NCBI GenBank assembly: GCA_024330265.1
Contig: JANDLT010000013.1
Span: 33,937-97,936, forward strand
Length of the DNA: 64,000 nucleotides
Direction of reading: 5' to 3'
From: Pyrinomonadaceae bacterium MAG19_C2-C3
GTDB taxonomy: Bacteria; Acidobacteriota; Blastocatellia; Pyrinomonadales; Pyrinomonadaceae
This document shows positions 57,041-64,000 of the stretch, piece by piece. A model generated the notes under the pieces. The model had not been told where the DNA came from, made no database searches, and worked only from the letters and a program-made list of their open reading frames with translations. Made by a program: the position numbers and the translations under genes. Each line of letters starts with the position of its first letter. Position 1 is the stretch's first letter.

Positions 57041-59296
57041 TTAGAATCCAGGATACGCAGGGTCAAGTTCTATTATCGGGGTCGGGATTGGTTCCGACGT
57101 GTAAGGTTCACAACCCGCGAAATAATCACTAAGCGCATCGCCTTCTGACTCCGGCGCATGTGCCGGAGCAGCTACAGGTACTGGTACTGGTGCTGGCGGT
57201 AACACTACCGCTACAGGCTTAGGTTCAACGGCGGTTGCGTTTTTAGCAACCGCCCGTCGCCCGCGATACTTGTCATCCGGCAAGCCGGTTTCCCATCCCC
57301 ACTCCTTCGATAACGAATCATTTTCCGAAACCGGCGCGAAGCGCATCGACTTGTAATCAAAACTGAGATACACGTCCACGAATTTTGCACCGCCACGCGC
57401 TTTGCAAATCGAAAGGGAAGCGTCCGAGTCCACTAAATTTTGTAGCTCCGGTATGCCTGGAGTCTTCGCGAGTTTTGCAGCGGCATCATCTTTAACCGGT
57501 TGCGGGATGCGCCATAACTGCAAAACGTTTTGCACCCATGCCGTGACTTCCGTCGATCCTTTGATCGAATCAAGCGTGGGTTTTTTCATCGTATTTGCAA
57601 ATTCCCCTTTGAGATTATTGTGTGCAACCAAAATAATATGCACACCAAAATGCTCGGCGAAGTCGTGGGCGAGCCGGGCGATTTGAATTTGTTCCGATAT
57701 TTGCTCGAATAATGATCCCTTGATTCCGCAAAGCGACATGATATTATCAACCACAAAAAACCGAACATCGTGCCGTGCTACCGCTATCTCGAGGACTTTG
57801 AAAAAATCCGTAACCGAAGTGCGCCGCTCCGCAAACGCGAAAAAATTATCGCGATACCAGTTGCGTATCGTAGGTACGATATCCAAACGTGCGCGATAGA
57901 TAAGTTTTCCAGAATCGGCATCCGCTTCCTCGCTAAGGTATGCAGCGCCCGCCATTATGTTTTCAAAGCTATCCTGCAATTCAACGTAAGTTTCTTCAAA
58001 ACTTGCGTAGAGTACCCGCAGTCCTTTTTTCATCGCTGACACGCTCAGGTTCTGCGCCGTTTTGCTTTTACCACCGCCGGTAAATCCGGCGAGGAGCGTT
58101 ACATGCCCGGGCATCAAACTTCCAAGCTCCCTATCAAGCTCCGCCCATGAGGATGCGACCGCCGATTTTTTAACTTCATCGGAAATTACCGGTCGCTGGT
58201 AATCCGCCATTCGCACAATTCCGATGTCCGGGAAGCTTGCCGACTCCAGCGCAAGCTTAACCGCAGCGACGCCTTTGGCATCGGCTAAATCAGTAATATC
58301 GTTGAATGCGGTATCGAAGTTTGCGATTTTCACTTTGCCGGGAATTCGCTTGATCAAGACATCGACCATCGCGCGTCCGCCATCGTCGTTGTCGCCGATA
58401 ACAACTACGGAGTCGAACGCTTTCAGGGTTTCCCACTGCGTATCAATCCAATCGTGCGCGCATGCGCCGGTCGGTACGCTCAGGCAGTTGTACCCGATGG
58501 CTTCGTAGCCAATCATTGCCTTAATTTCGCCCTCGAAAATGAAAATTTCATCTTTTGAAAAATCGATTAAGTGTGTGCCGATTAGTAGTGGCTTGCCCAC
58601 CTGCTCACCGCTCGCGTTTTTACGATCTTTCCAGTTTTTGAGGATTGGCTTGCCGGTTGTAATGTCGATCTCGCCCTTTTTCACGTCCTTCGCAACGCGA
58701 TATTTGGTCATCGCCCGCCGCAGTTTGCCGTCGATTTCTTCCAGCGCGGGTACAGCGATGTTCCCGCTGCCGTCGCTGCAGATTTTGTAAGCATCCTGCG
58801 TAGCGGTCGAAACACCGCGCTTGATTAAATAATCAGTTGCGGCTTGCGACCGGGGGTGTAATTTTTCAGTCGGCAGAATATATTTTTTATCTTCTGTTCG
58901 AAGATTTTCAGATTCGACGATTCGAGCGACCGCCGACGATTCTTTCCGTTGCCAATTAAAATCCGTTTCCATTTTTGTTTCCTTCTTTTGCGCCGACGTT
59001 CGCGTATGCGCGGTTTTTTCCATAAACTCGCGTGGATCTAGCCCCGCGAGTTCAAACAGTTGCCAGTGGTTGCCTGTGGCGGCGCATTTACCGCGATAGC
59101 ATTTATACGCACCGTAGTATTTATCGCCGCGCGAGTTATTAACGAAAAACGTGCCTTCATCGTGGTTACTACCACCACCACAGGCAGGGCATCGCGCCAA
59201 AGTTATTTTTCTACCAGCCTGCTGGCGGGTTTTTTTCCACCCGGCATGGCGAACAATTTCTTCGACAGACATCGTGAAAGTGATGGGTTCGTTCAT
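57041..59296 (-). CDS. Primase-helicase (T7 gp4 / DnaB-like)
   Basis: A 751-residue protein. The N-terminal zinc-binding module has CPACGGG (Cys36, Cys39) and CYRGKC (Cys66, Cys71). The TOPRIM domain has EGEIKA (255-260) and VVIGDNDDGG (298-307). A RecA/DnaB-like helicase follows with Walker A GFTGGGKSKT (404-413), LYASFEETYVELQDSF and FFVVDNIMSL as Walker B, and VAHNNLKGEF. It primes and unwinds at the phage fork. It overlaps the O-like gene by 4 nt. Confidence 0.9.
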   Translation of the reverse strand: MNEPITFTMSVEEIVRHAGWKKTRQQAGRKITLARCPACGGGSNHDEGTFFVNNSRGDKYYGAYKCYRGKCAATGNHWQLFELAGLDPREFMEKTAHTRTSAQKKETKMETDFNWQRKESSAVARIVESENLRTEDKKYILPTEKLHPRSQAATDYLIKRGVSTATQDAYKICSDGSGNIAVPALEEIDGKLRRAMTKYRVAKDVKKGEIDITTGKPILKNWKDRKNASGEQVGKPLLIGTHLIDFSKDEIFIFEGEIKAMIGYEAIGYNCLSVPTGACAHDWIDTQWETLKAFDSVVVIGDNDDGGRAMVDVLIKRIPGKVKIANFDTAFNDITDLADAKGVAAVKLALESASFPDIGIVRMADYQRPVISDEVKKSAVASSWAELDRELGSLMPGHVTLLAGFTGGGKSKTAQNLSVSAMKKGLRVLYASFEETYVELQDSFENIMAGAAYLSEEADADSGKLIYRARLDIVPTIRNWYRDNFFAFAERRTSVTDFFKVLEIAVARHDVRFFVVDNIMSLCGIKGSLFEQISEQIQIARLAHDFAEHFGVHIILVAHNNLKGEFANTMKKPTLDSIKGSTEVTAWVQNVLQLWRIPQPVKDDAAAKLAKTPGIPELQNLVDSDASLSICKARGGAKFVDVYLSFDYKSMRFAPVSENDSLSKEWGWETGLPDDKYRGRRAVAKNATAVEPKPVAVVLPPAPVPVPVAAPAHAPESEGDALSDYFAGCEPYTSEPIPTPIIELDPAYPGF

Positions 59297-60306
59297 CGTG
59301 CACCTCCCTGCGGTTGCACATAAAAAACGTTACCGCCGACCTCAACGCGCGTTAAGCCGTTACCGGTTGTAGTGCCCGTTGCGGTTGGCGCAGCTACCTG
59401 CCGGCTTTCAAAATCACGTTCGGTAACCAATTCCGAAAACTGGCGTACCGCAGAATCAACTCCTGCCGGATTCCATCGCTTTTGACCGGTTTGTAGATTC
59501 GCGTTATGGAGTAGCGCGATTTCCCGATAATCTTTTAGTGCCTGTTCCCACGTTTCCAAATCTTCCGGTTTATCACCGACCGCTGCGATTATCATTTCCA
59601 TTTCCGATGGTTCGCCGTCCTTACCGGTTTTTTTCGGGAACAAGCGATGAATCGATTGGTAGGAAAGTACCGCCGGATGTTTGGAAGGATTCGTTAATCC
59701 TTCGGCGGTGTTTTGTACCGGTAAAGCGGAAGGAAGTGGCGTGGCTTTAGCCGCGTTTCCTTCTTCCTTTATTTCTTTTTCTTTACCTTTCTTTTGTGTA
59801 CCCGGAATCACTACCAGTACCGTCCCGGAATCACTACTGGTTACTGGTAGTGATTCACTACTGGTAGTGTTTTCGTACTGGTAGCGATTCCGGGCTGGTT
59901 CATCTGTTTCACTAGCGGTTTTGTTGGTTGTTTTTGCGGCAAGGTTTAGGCGGTACATGTAGTCCTGCCTGCCTTTTTTCCGGCGTAGAATCGTGCCGCG
60001 TTTCATGCCCGCAACAATACCTTCATACACGCTTGTACGCGCCATTCCGGTTAGGTCGGCTAAACGGCTAAGCGATAATTGATCTTCTAGTTTTCGCCCG
60101 CCGTTTTTATCGCACCAGCCGAAGGTTTGTCGAATGATGATTAAGGTAACTTTCAACTCCGACATCGAATTGATTTGCGGTAGTAACCGGTCGTAAAACG
60201 AATTCGGTGTTTGGGTAAAATTGGGAACTTCCGCCGGCGTACTACCGGTAATGTTGGTTTTAGTGCTGGACATTCCAGCACTATTTTGATATTTTGTAGT
60301 TGACAT
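59293..60306 (-). CDS. Replication initiator, lambda O-like
   Basis: A 337-residue protein. The N-terminal part (NFTQTPNSFYDRLLPQINSM, VTLIIIRQTFGWCDKNGGRK, SLSRLADLTGMARTSVYEGI) is the winged-helix origin-binding domain of phage replication proteins. A low-complexity middle (about 130-195) is encoded by a row of iterons and a purine tract. The C-terminal part has a helical helicase-loading look. It is followed directly by the primase-helicase, as initiator and helicase genes often are. Confidence 0.8.
   Translation of the reverse strand: MSTTKYQNSAGMSSTKTNITGSTPAEVPNFTQTPNSFYDRLLPQINSMSELKVTLIIIRQTFGWCDKNGGRKLEDQLSLSRLADLTGMARTSVYEGIVAGMKRGTILRRKKGRQDYMYRLNLAAKTTNKTASETDEPARNRYQYENTTSSESLPVTSSDSGTVLVVIPGTQKKGKEKEIKEEGNAAKATPLPSALPVQNTAEGLTNPSKHPAVLSYQSIHRLFPKKTGKDGEPSEMEMIIAAVGDKPEDLETWEQALKDYREIALLHNANLQTGQKRWNPAGVDSAVRQFSELVTERDFESRQVAAPTATGTTTGNGLTRVEVGGNVFYVQPQGGAR
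59759..59890. other. Candidate phage replication origin inside the O-like gene
   Basis: Three direct TACTGGTAGYG-type units start at 59842, 59859 and 59876 (exact 17-bp period), with an inverted exact copy at 59805-59819. Next to them, 59759-59796 is almost pure C/T on the plus strand and AT-rich. Iterons plus an AT-rich strand-biased tract inside the initiator gene is the lambda origin layout. Confidence 0.65.
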
Positions 60307-60365
60307 TTAATTCCTTTCAACGCGCCGCCAGTGCTACTAACACTGGCGGCGCTTTTCTTTTATGG

Positions 60366-60797
60366 TTACTTTTCGGAGGGATACAATGACGGGATACTTT
60401 TCATCCCATCCTCTATTTTTTTCACTACGGCTAGCGTGGACTCGTCGAGATCGCGTAAAAAGGTTTCCTCGATTACGACGCCTTCGCATTTCGATATTCC
60501 CGCATGGAATCCGCGCCAGTATCGTCGTGCGAATTCTTCTCCCATCAGGTTTTGTAATGCGGTATCCGTGGTACCGGGCGGGTAAATGTGTACTTCGGCA
60601 GGGAATGACAGTTCGCCCTGCGCAGGGTTAGGAATCTCGATACTCTGCCGGTACATTGCCGCACGGCGGTATGCGTACTCATCCGGTGTTTCGTGATGTA
60701 CCGCCCGTCCGGTTTTATCTGCGGTAAAACCGGCTTTGTATGCCTGCTCGATAGCGTTTTCGATTGCTTCTTTTAGAATGCTGTGCTCAAAATTCAT
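60366..60797 (-). CDS. Hypothetical early phage protein
   Basis: 143 residues, largely helical (ILKEAIENAIEQAYKAGFTA, EEFARRYWRGFHAGISKCEG, DESTLAVVKKIEDGMKSI). No family recognised. It lies between a promoter/terminator unit and the replication genes. Confidence 0.6.
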   Translation of the reverse strand: MNFEHSILKEAIENAIEQAYKAGFTADKTGRAVHHETPDEYAYRRAAMYRQSIEIPNPAQGELSFPAEVHIYPPGTTDTALQNLMGEEFARRYWRGFHAGISKCEGVVIEETFLRDLDESTLAVVKKIEDGMKSIPSLYPSEK

Positions 60798-60842
60798 AAT
60801 TTTTAATCCTTTACTTTTAGTGTTACGAAAACGATCTGCTAA

Positions 60843-61097
60843 CTAGAAAAGCCATGCTCCGGTAACCGGTGTGCATGGCTTTTCTAAAGTTTTAGCGCAT
60901 GCTTCGTCTTCAAATGGCGGAGGAACGATCTCCGCCCGAAGTCGAAAACATGCGCCAAATTTATAATTGCGTATGTTTCGTATTAAATTTTTACCCTGCT
61001 TGTTTTCGTAACCTATGCGGTTACTCCGTACAACACCGTTCGATGTATGGTTGGCGACTTTAAGCCTGCCTGTGTGCTGCGCGGTAACGCCAGCCAT
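60843..61097 (-). CDS. Doubtful 84-residue frame inside a possible short RNA unit
   Basis: The ATG at 61097 is only 7 nt from a strong -10 box, so translation would be leaderless. The stop codon lies at the far edge of a terminator hairpin (60845-60885), so the expected transcript would hardly include it. The protein is basic (GYENKQGKNLIRNIRNYKF) with no recognised domain. Either a leaderless small protein or a non-coding transcript of about 250 nt. Confidence 0.35.
   Translation of the reverse strand: MAGVTAQHTGRLKVANHTSNGVVRSNRIGYENKQGKNLIRNIRNYKFGACFRLRAEIVPPPFEDEACAKTLEKPCTPVTGAWLF
60845..60885 (-). terminator. Rho-independent terminator
   Basis: AGAAAAGCCATGC (60845-60857) pairs with GCATGGCTTTTCT (60873-60885). 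On the minus strand the 3' arm ends in CTTTTCT. Confidence 0.75.
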
Positions 61098-61103
61098 GAA
61101 ATT

Positions 61104-61132
61104 ATTAAACAGCGTTTGAAGCGCAGTGTCAA
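61104..61132 (-). promoter_or_regulatory. Strong early phage promoter
   Basis: A perfect TTGACA (61132-61127), 17-bp spacer and TTTAAT (61109-61104) on the minus strand. A closely similar upstream block (AAATAAAA-N2-TTGACACTGC) is present near 55000. The expected start coincides with the ATG at 61097. Confidence 0.7.
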
Positions 61133-61271
61133 CTCTTTTATTTACAGTAACTTAGGGTAGGTTTTACCACAACCCTTATGGTACTTTTAACCCAAAGTAA
61201 CAAGTCGTGTGTTAGGTTGGTTTAGGTGTTAAAAGTCGCGCAGTCGGGAAGTGTGCGCGGCAGTCGTAACG

Positions 61272-61309
61272 CTAAAAAGCCTACACCGCGATGGATGTAG
61301 GCTTTTTAG
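61272..61309 (-). terminator. Terminator after gene 61331
   Basis: A perfect 14-bp stem, CTAAAAAGCCTACA with TGTAGGCTTTTTAG. It is able to act in both directions. Confidence 0.8.
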
Positions 61310-61330
61310 TTTCGGGATTCGAGTTGTGAA

Positions 61331-61606
61331 TTACAAAATCGCAGCGCGTGTAACTCCCCATGTTGGGTCGCTACGCCATATGGCATTTATTGTGATGGCA
61401 TATTCAACGCATTCAAGAATACCGTTACCGGTGCGGTTGCTTTCCATATCAAGCATTTTCTTCGCGTGGGCGGCGATAGCATCCACTTCGTCCGTCGCGG
61501 TTTTATAGCCAAGAATTTTAGCGATATTGATTACTGCAGCGCGTAAATCAACATTTACGCGCTCGGCGGCATGTATCTCCGTAAACATATCGATTTGTGT
61601 ACTCAT
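61331..61606 (-). CDS. Hypothetical early phage protein
   Basis: 91 residues, helical (IHAAERVNVDLRAAVINIAK, TDEVDAIAAHAKKMLDMESN, GILECVEYAITINAIWR). No family recognised. It is followed by a clear terminator, so it ends an early transcript. Confidence 0.6.
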   Translation of the reverse strand: MSTQIDMFTEIHAAERVNVDLRAAVINIAKILGYKTATDEVDAIAAHAKKMLDMESNRTGNGILECVEYAITINAIWRSDPTWGVTRAAIL

Positions 61607-61666
61607 ATCCGTTCGTTCCTATTCCATTTTATAAAATTTATGTAAGGGAGTGATGGTGCGTGGGGT

Positions 61667-61981
61667 TTAGGCGGTCATAGGGAATCGCCGCCGGCAGTAT
61701 TCGGTATTAGGGCGCGGGATGATCTCGAATTCAATCGTGCTTTTAACGCGCATGAAAAAGTACGCTCCGGCAGGCTGTACGCGCTCGCCATACGCGCCCA
61801 CTTCCCATCCGCGCGAAAAAACTACGTATGTTTTACCGATAGCCAATTCAAACCTGCGCTTATCCCGTCCGGGTTTACCGCTTAGCACGTTACCGGGGTT
61901 AATGCTCCCCGTAAGCTCCTCGACCCACGGTTTTCCGCCGGAATCACCCATCGCTATATTTAATGTAAATGTCTTGCTCAT
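61667..61981 (-). CDS. Hypothetical early phage protein
   Basis: 104 residues, beta-rich (FTLNIAMGDSGGKPWVEELT, RRFELAIGKTYVVFSRGWEV, AGAYFFMRVKSTIEFEIIPR). AGGAG precedes the ATG. No family recognised. Confidence 0.6.
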   Translation of the reverse strand: MSKTFTLNIAMGDSGGKPWVEELTGSINPGNVLSGKPGRDKRRFELAIGKTYVVFSRGWEVGAYGERVQPAGAYFFMRVKSTIEFEIIPRPNTEYCRRRFPMTA

Positions 61982-61999
61982 AAAAATACTCCTTACAAG

Positions 62000-62275
62000 T
62001 TAAATTCCTAATTCTAAAAAGTGCAATTCGTATATGTAATCACGATCAAACTGCTCGGGAGCGATTCCGTTCGCGCGGCAAAATTGATCAGCTGTGGCGA
62101 ATCCCGCGTTGTTGGTTTCGGTTTGTGCCATCAACCGCGCGTATAGGTCAGCGCGCCATTCAGGATTCTTTTCCGCATCCCAAACCCCATCTAGCTCGCA
62201 TGCGCGTTGTGTTCCGGCGGCTAAAGATTCAACTATCGTTTTGTATTCATCGTTGTTATATATAGTCATTCCCAT
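62000..62275 (-). CDS. Hypothetical early phage protein
   Basis: 91 residues, helical and acidic (NDEYKTIVESLAAGTQRACE, EWRADLYARLMAQTETNNAG). No family recognised. It lies in a run of small early genes. Confidence 0.55.
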   Translation of the reverse strand: MGMTIYNNDEYKTIVESLAAGTQRACELDGVWDAEKNPEWRADLYARLMAQTETNNAGFATADQFCRANGIAPEQFDRDYIYELHFLELGI

Positions 62276-62297
62276 TTTCGTTTACTTCCTTTATTGA

Positions 62298-62588
62298 TTA
62301 AGCGTTGCGGATTGTTACGGTATTGATAGTGCCGCCAGTCTTTGTGCGCTCGGTTACGATGTCGCCCCCGTTACCCTCGCATAATGGCGCCACATCGAAG
62401 ATTCTTCCATTTTCAACGTAGTAATAGCTGCAGCTAATCGGTTTGCGCGTTTCGATGGAAAGTCCCGTGCGCGTCGGTGCTAGGAATACCCGTTTACCGC
62501 CCGCGTTATTCGATACTAATAATGCCACCTGTATCATTCCGCCAACATCGTTTCGTTTAGTTACTTTTCGTTTAGTTACTTTTGCCAT
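62298..62588 (-). CDS. Small beta-rich hypothetical protein
   Basis: 96 residues from ATG 62588, with GGAGC upstream. The N-terminus repeats KVTKR (KVTKRKVTKR), reflecting a duplicated TTTCGTTTAGTTAC word. The rest is beta-rich (MIQVALLVSNNAGGKRVFLA, GGDIVTERTKTGGTINTVTI). First gene behind the promoter at 62647-62675. Confidence 0.6.
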   Translation of the reverse strand: MAKVTKRKVTKRNDVGGMIQVALLVSNNAGGKRVFLAPTRTGLSIETRKPISCSYYYVENGRIFDVAPLCEGNGGDIVTERTKTGGTINTVTIRNA

Positions 62589-62619
62589 CGTCGTGCTCCG
62601 TTTCAATCTTGTTTCGCTG

Positions 62620-62636
62620 CCGATACAATGTATCGG
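62620..62636. promoter_or_regulatory. Palindrome CCGATACA-A-TGTATCGG at the start of an early transcript
   Basis: Perfect 8-bp arms around one base. The position matches the first transcribed bases downstream of the promoter at 62647-62675, as expected of an operator. Confidence 0.45.
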
Positions 62637-62646
62637 GCGTGAATTG

Positions 62647-62675
62647 ATTAAACATCGTTCACGCCAGCATTGCAA
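62647..62675 (-). promoter_or_regulatory. Early phage promoter
   Basis: TTGCAA (62675-62670), 17-bp spacer and TTTAAT (62652-62647) on the minus strand. The dyad ATTTTACA-N4-TGTAAAAT (62681-62700) lies just upstream, so the promoter is framed by two inverted repeats. Confidence 0.6.
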
Positions 62676-62700
62676 GCTTTATTTTACATTTGTGTAAAAT

Positions 62701-63003
62701 TTATTTTGATGGTGGATTTAATAGCCGGCGGGTTTTCGGACAGGCACCGTAATGGGCGAAAATCTTAGGAATTCCGGGAGGCGCGCAGTGCATACCGGCT
62801 GATAAATCTTTTAGGGTAAAATCCGGATCGGTTAGGAATAACGCGATCTGCCGACATTCCTGCGCCGCAGTGCGTTTATCGGAAAACGGTTTCGGTTGGC
62901 GTTTGATTAAAACTGCATACACTTCGCCAGTGTCGGGCGCGTAGCCGGCTAACCCCGATTCCGCGCGAAGCACGCGCCGCGTGGTTAGATTTTTACTGCT
63001 CAT
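62701..63003 (-). CDS. Hypothetical early phage protein
   Basis: 100 residues from ATG 63003 with GAAGGTG upstream. It overlaps the stop of the Xis-like gene by 4 nt, so it is translationally coupled with it. Basic N-terminus, then YAPDTGEVYAVLIKRQPKPF and FTLKDLSAGMHCAPPGIPKI. No family recognised. Confidence 0.55.
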   Translation of the reverse strand: MSSKNLTTRRVLRAESGLAGYAPDTGEVYAVLIKRQPKPFSDKRTAAQECRQIALFLTDPDFTLKDLSAGMHCAPPGIPKIFAHYGACPKTRRLLNPPSK

Positions 63004-63200
63004 TTTTTCACCTTCTTCGGTGCGCCGCGTCGCGGTAGTTTGAAAGCTTTCACGTCGGTAGCTGAAATCACGTACGCATTCCCGAATCGATGTGCGGGAA
63101 GTAGTCCTGCGCGTATCCAATTCCGTACCGCATGGTGTGTTACACCGAAGTGCGTTGCGACGTCGGTCGCAGTCAAGTTTTTATTTTTAGTTGATGTCAT
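63000..63200 (-). CDS. Excisionase/MerR-type helix-turn-helix protein
   Basis: 66 residues. LTATDVATHFGVTHHAVRNW IRAGLLPAHRFGNAYVISATD is a typical winged helix of excisionases and helix-turn-helix domain-17 proteins, with a basic tail (PRRGAPKKVKK). It could be the phage Xis or an early regulator. It is far from int, so the Xis role is only a possibility. Confidence 0.7.
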   Translation of the reverse strand: MTSTKNKNLTATDVATHFGVTHHAVRNWIRAGLLPAHRFGNAYVISATDVKAFKLPRRGAPKKVKK

Positions 63201-63663
63201 TACTTACCTCATCTTTCATTTTCCATGCAGGTTGAAAAGTTTGTACTAGCGGGTAAAGCTTCTCGAAAAGTTTATGTACGCGGCTACATTCTTCGCTTTG
63301 CGAGCAGGATGTACATCCGGCTCGATGCTCGGCTATCTCGCGCTGGCGAATTTCAATTAAAGTTTTCAATCCGGCGGTATATATGTAGTGCGCTCTCGTA
63401 GTGCAAAATGAATATGCCCATTCACCTACTTCGCGCTTGCGTAAATCGGCAGCTACAACGTGATAACAAAGCGCCGCTTTGCGATTCATGCGGCATTCGC
63501 AGCCGTAGGAATCATTATGCAGGAATACATGATAGGAATTACCGCCTGAGCCTTCTACGGTAAATTGAAACTTGTCAGTCTGCCGGATTTTAGGCTGCAC
63601 TTCGACGATCTTTTCAACTGCACGCGCGTACGATTCGGATGCGCGATCTATTTGGTTGCTCAT
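63187..63663 (-). CDS. SWIM zinc-finger protein
   Basis: A 158-residue protein. CECRMNRKAALCYHVVA gives the CxC...CxH pattern of the SWIM finger after a beta hairpin (FTVEGSGGNSYHVFLHNDS). A second Cys group (CTSCSQSEEC) is near residue 120. SWIM fingers bind DNA or proteins and are uncommon in phages. It overlaps the Xis-like gene by 14 nt. Confidence 0.7.
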   Translation of the reverse strand: MSNQIDRASESYARAVEKIVEVQPKIRQTDKFQFTVEGSGGNSYHVFLHNDSYGCECRMNRKAALCYHVVAADLRKREVGEWAYSFCTTRAHYIYTAGLKTLIEIRQREIAEHRAGCTSCSQSEECSRVHKLFEKLYPLVQTFQPAWKMKDEVSNDIN

Positions 63664-63686
63664 AGCGGTATTTCCTAATTAAAATT

Positions 63687-63718
63687 CCACGATGTATCCG
63701 CTGCCGGATACATCGTGG
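63687..63718 (-). terminator. Perfect hairpin after gene 63731
   Basis: CCACGATGTATCCG (63687-63700) pairs with CGGATACATCGTGG (63705-63718) across loop CTGC. No T run follows directly on the minus strand (AATTTTAATT), but the stem is very stable. Confidence 0.6.
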
Positions 63719-63730
63719 TAAATGGTGGTT

Positions 63731-63952
63731 TTAAGCGGATGTCGCGTTGGCGAGCATCCATTCCAAATGATCGGGCGGTATGATCGCGAGCCTGCAGCGG
63801 CAATCATCCATACCGCAGAGTGCTTTATCCGCTCGCGCATATTGCCGCTCGGTGATGATTCTGTTTTTAATGCGCAGGGTAACGCTGGTGCCGTGGAACT
63901 CGTTGGTTAGTGTAATTTTGATTGTTTTATTTTTACTCATTTTCATTTTCAT
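63731..63952 (-). CDS. Small hypothetical early protein
   Basis: 73 residues, basic, with IKITLTNEFHGTSVTLRIKN and CGMDDCRCRLAIIPPDHLEW (three clustered Cys). No family recognised. ATG 63940 is an alternative start. Confidence 0.5.
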   Translation of the reverse strand: MKMKMSKNKTIKITLTNEFHGTSVTLRIKNRIITERQYARADKALCGMDDCRCRLAIIPPDHLEWMLANATSA

Positions 63953-64000
63953 TGTTCCAGCACGCTAGTTGAAACTATGCGCTTTCAGCGCAAGACTTTA

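Larger units (their letters stand above)
27194..64000. mobile_element. Prophage (left part), siphophage-type with HK97-fold capsid
   Basis: The region starts at tRNA-Asn with an integrase and contains terminase, portal, prohead protease, HK97 capsid, connectors, tail tube, tape measure, tail tip, fibre, lysis and replication genes. None shows an obvious frameshift or truncation, so it could be an inducible prophage. Its base composition looks less GC-rich than the host side. The right end, any repressor and the second attachment site lie beyond the window. Confidence 0.93.

Overview
The window is a piece of a bacterial chromosome (positions 1 to about 27,200) joined to the left part of an integrated tailed phage (about 27,200 to the right edge). 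The chromosomal proteins are rich in Acidobacteriota-type families: an atypical secreted S8 peptidase, Asn-rich lipoproteins, tandem secreted amidohydrolases, a DUF5763-like protein and a YfbK-type vWA lipoprotein. I therefore suggest an acidobacterium, perhaps of class Blastocatellia. That placement rests on family impressions only; no rRNA gene is present.

Chromosomal part. Positions 1-3425 (minus) hold a subtilase whose C-terminus runs off the window. Then come a small membrane peptide, a hairpin-rich element with 16-bp terminal inverted repeats, an EamA exporter, a YggX-like protein and two lipoproteins. A second copy of the hairpin-rich element lies at 7118-7404. Three consecutive exported amidohydrolase-family proteins (7613-12700) follow, with a different small inverted-repeat element between the second and third. 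Next come small membrane and zinc-binding proteins, tRNA-Arg, an S1/P1 nuclease and the vWA lipoprotein. A plus-strand run at 18289-26988 combines a glycosyltransferase, UDP-galactopyranose mutase, an SRPBCC membrane protein, a zinc alcohol dehydrogenase, a 53-residue protein, an SDR and a GH1/RmlD fusion. This looks like a surface-polysaccharide and stress cluster.

Prophage. A tyrosine integrase sits next to tRNA-Asn(GTT) and points toward it. Two small plus-strand genes with shared 20-bp dyads follow. From 29494 to the right edge nearly everything is on the minus strand. Read in transcription order from the right edge, the genes are: small early proteins (one with a SWIM finger, one Xis-like), an O-like replication protein with a lambda-like origin inside it, a primase-helicase, a two-gene plus-strand cargo block, a PD-(D/E)XK-type DUF1064 protein and DNA-binding regulators. 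Then come membrane proteins and a GH19 endolysin, a spanin-like pair, a stand-alone response-regulator receiver, small and large terminase, portal, an odd tRNA, prohead protease, HK97 major capsid protein, connectors, major tail protein, tail chaperones, tape measure, tail tip and fibre. This is a siphophage-type plan with an HK97-fold capsid. The second attachment site and any CI-like repressor are not visible.

Most notable signals: three 17-bp-phased iterons beside a pyrimidine tract inside the O-like gene; a tail-chaperone pair whose second frame is open far upstream of its start codon; a hairpin that buries the ribosome binding site of a holin candidate; a phage-encoded receiver domain; a tRNA with an enlarged anticodon region; and small inverted-repeat elements with exact 7-bp or 5-bp target duplications.
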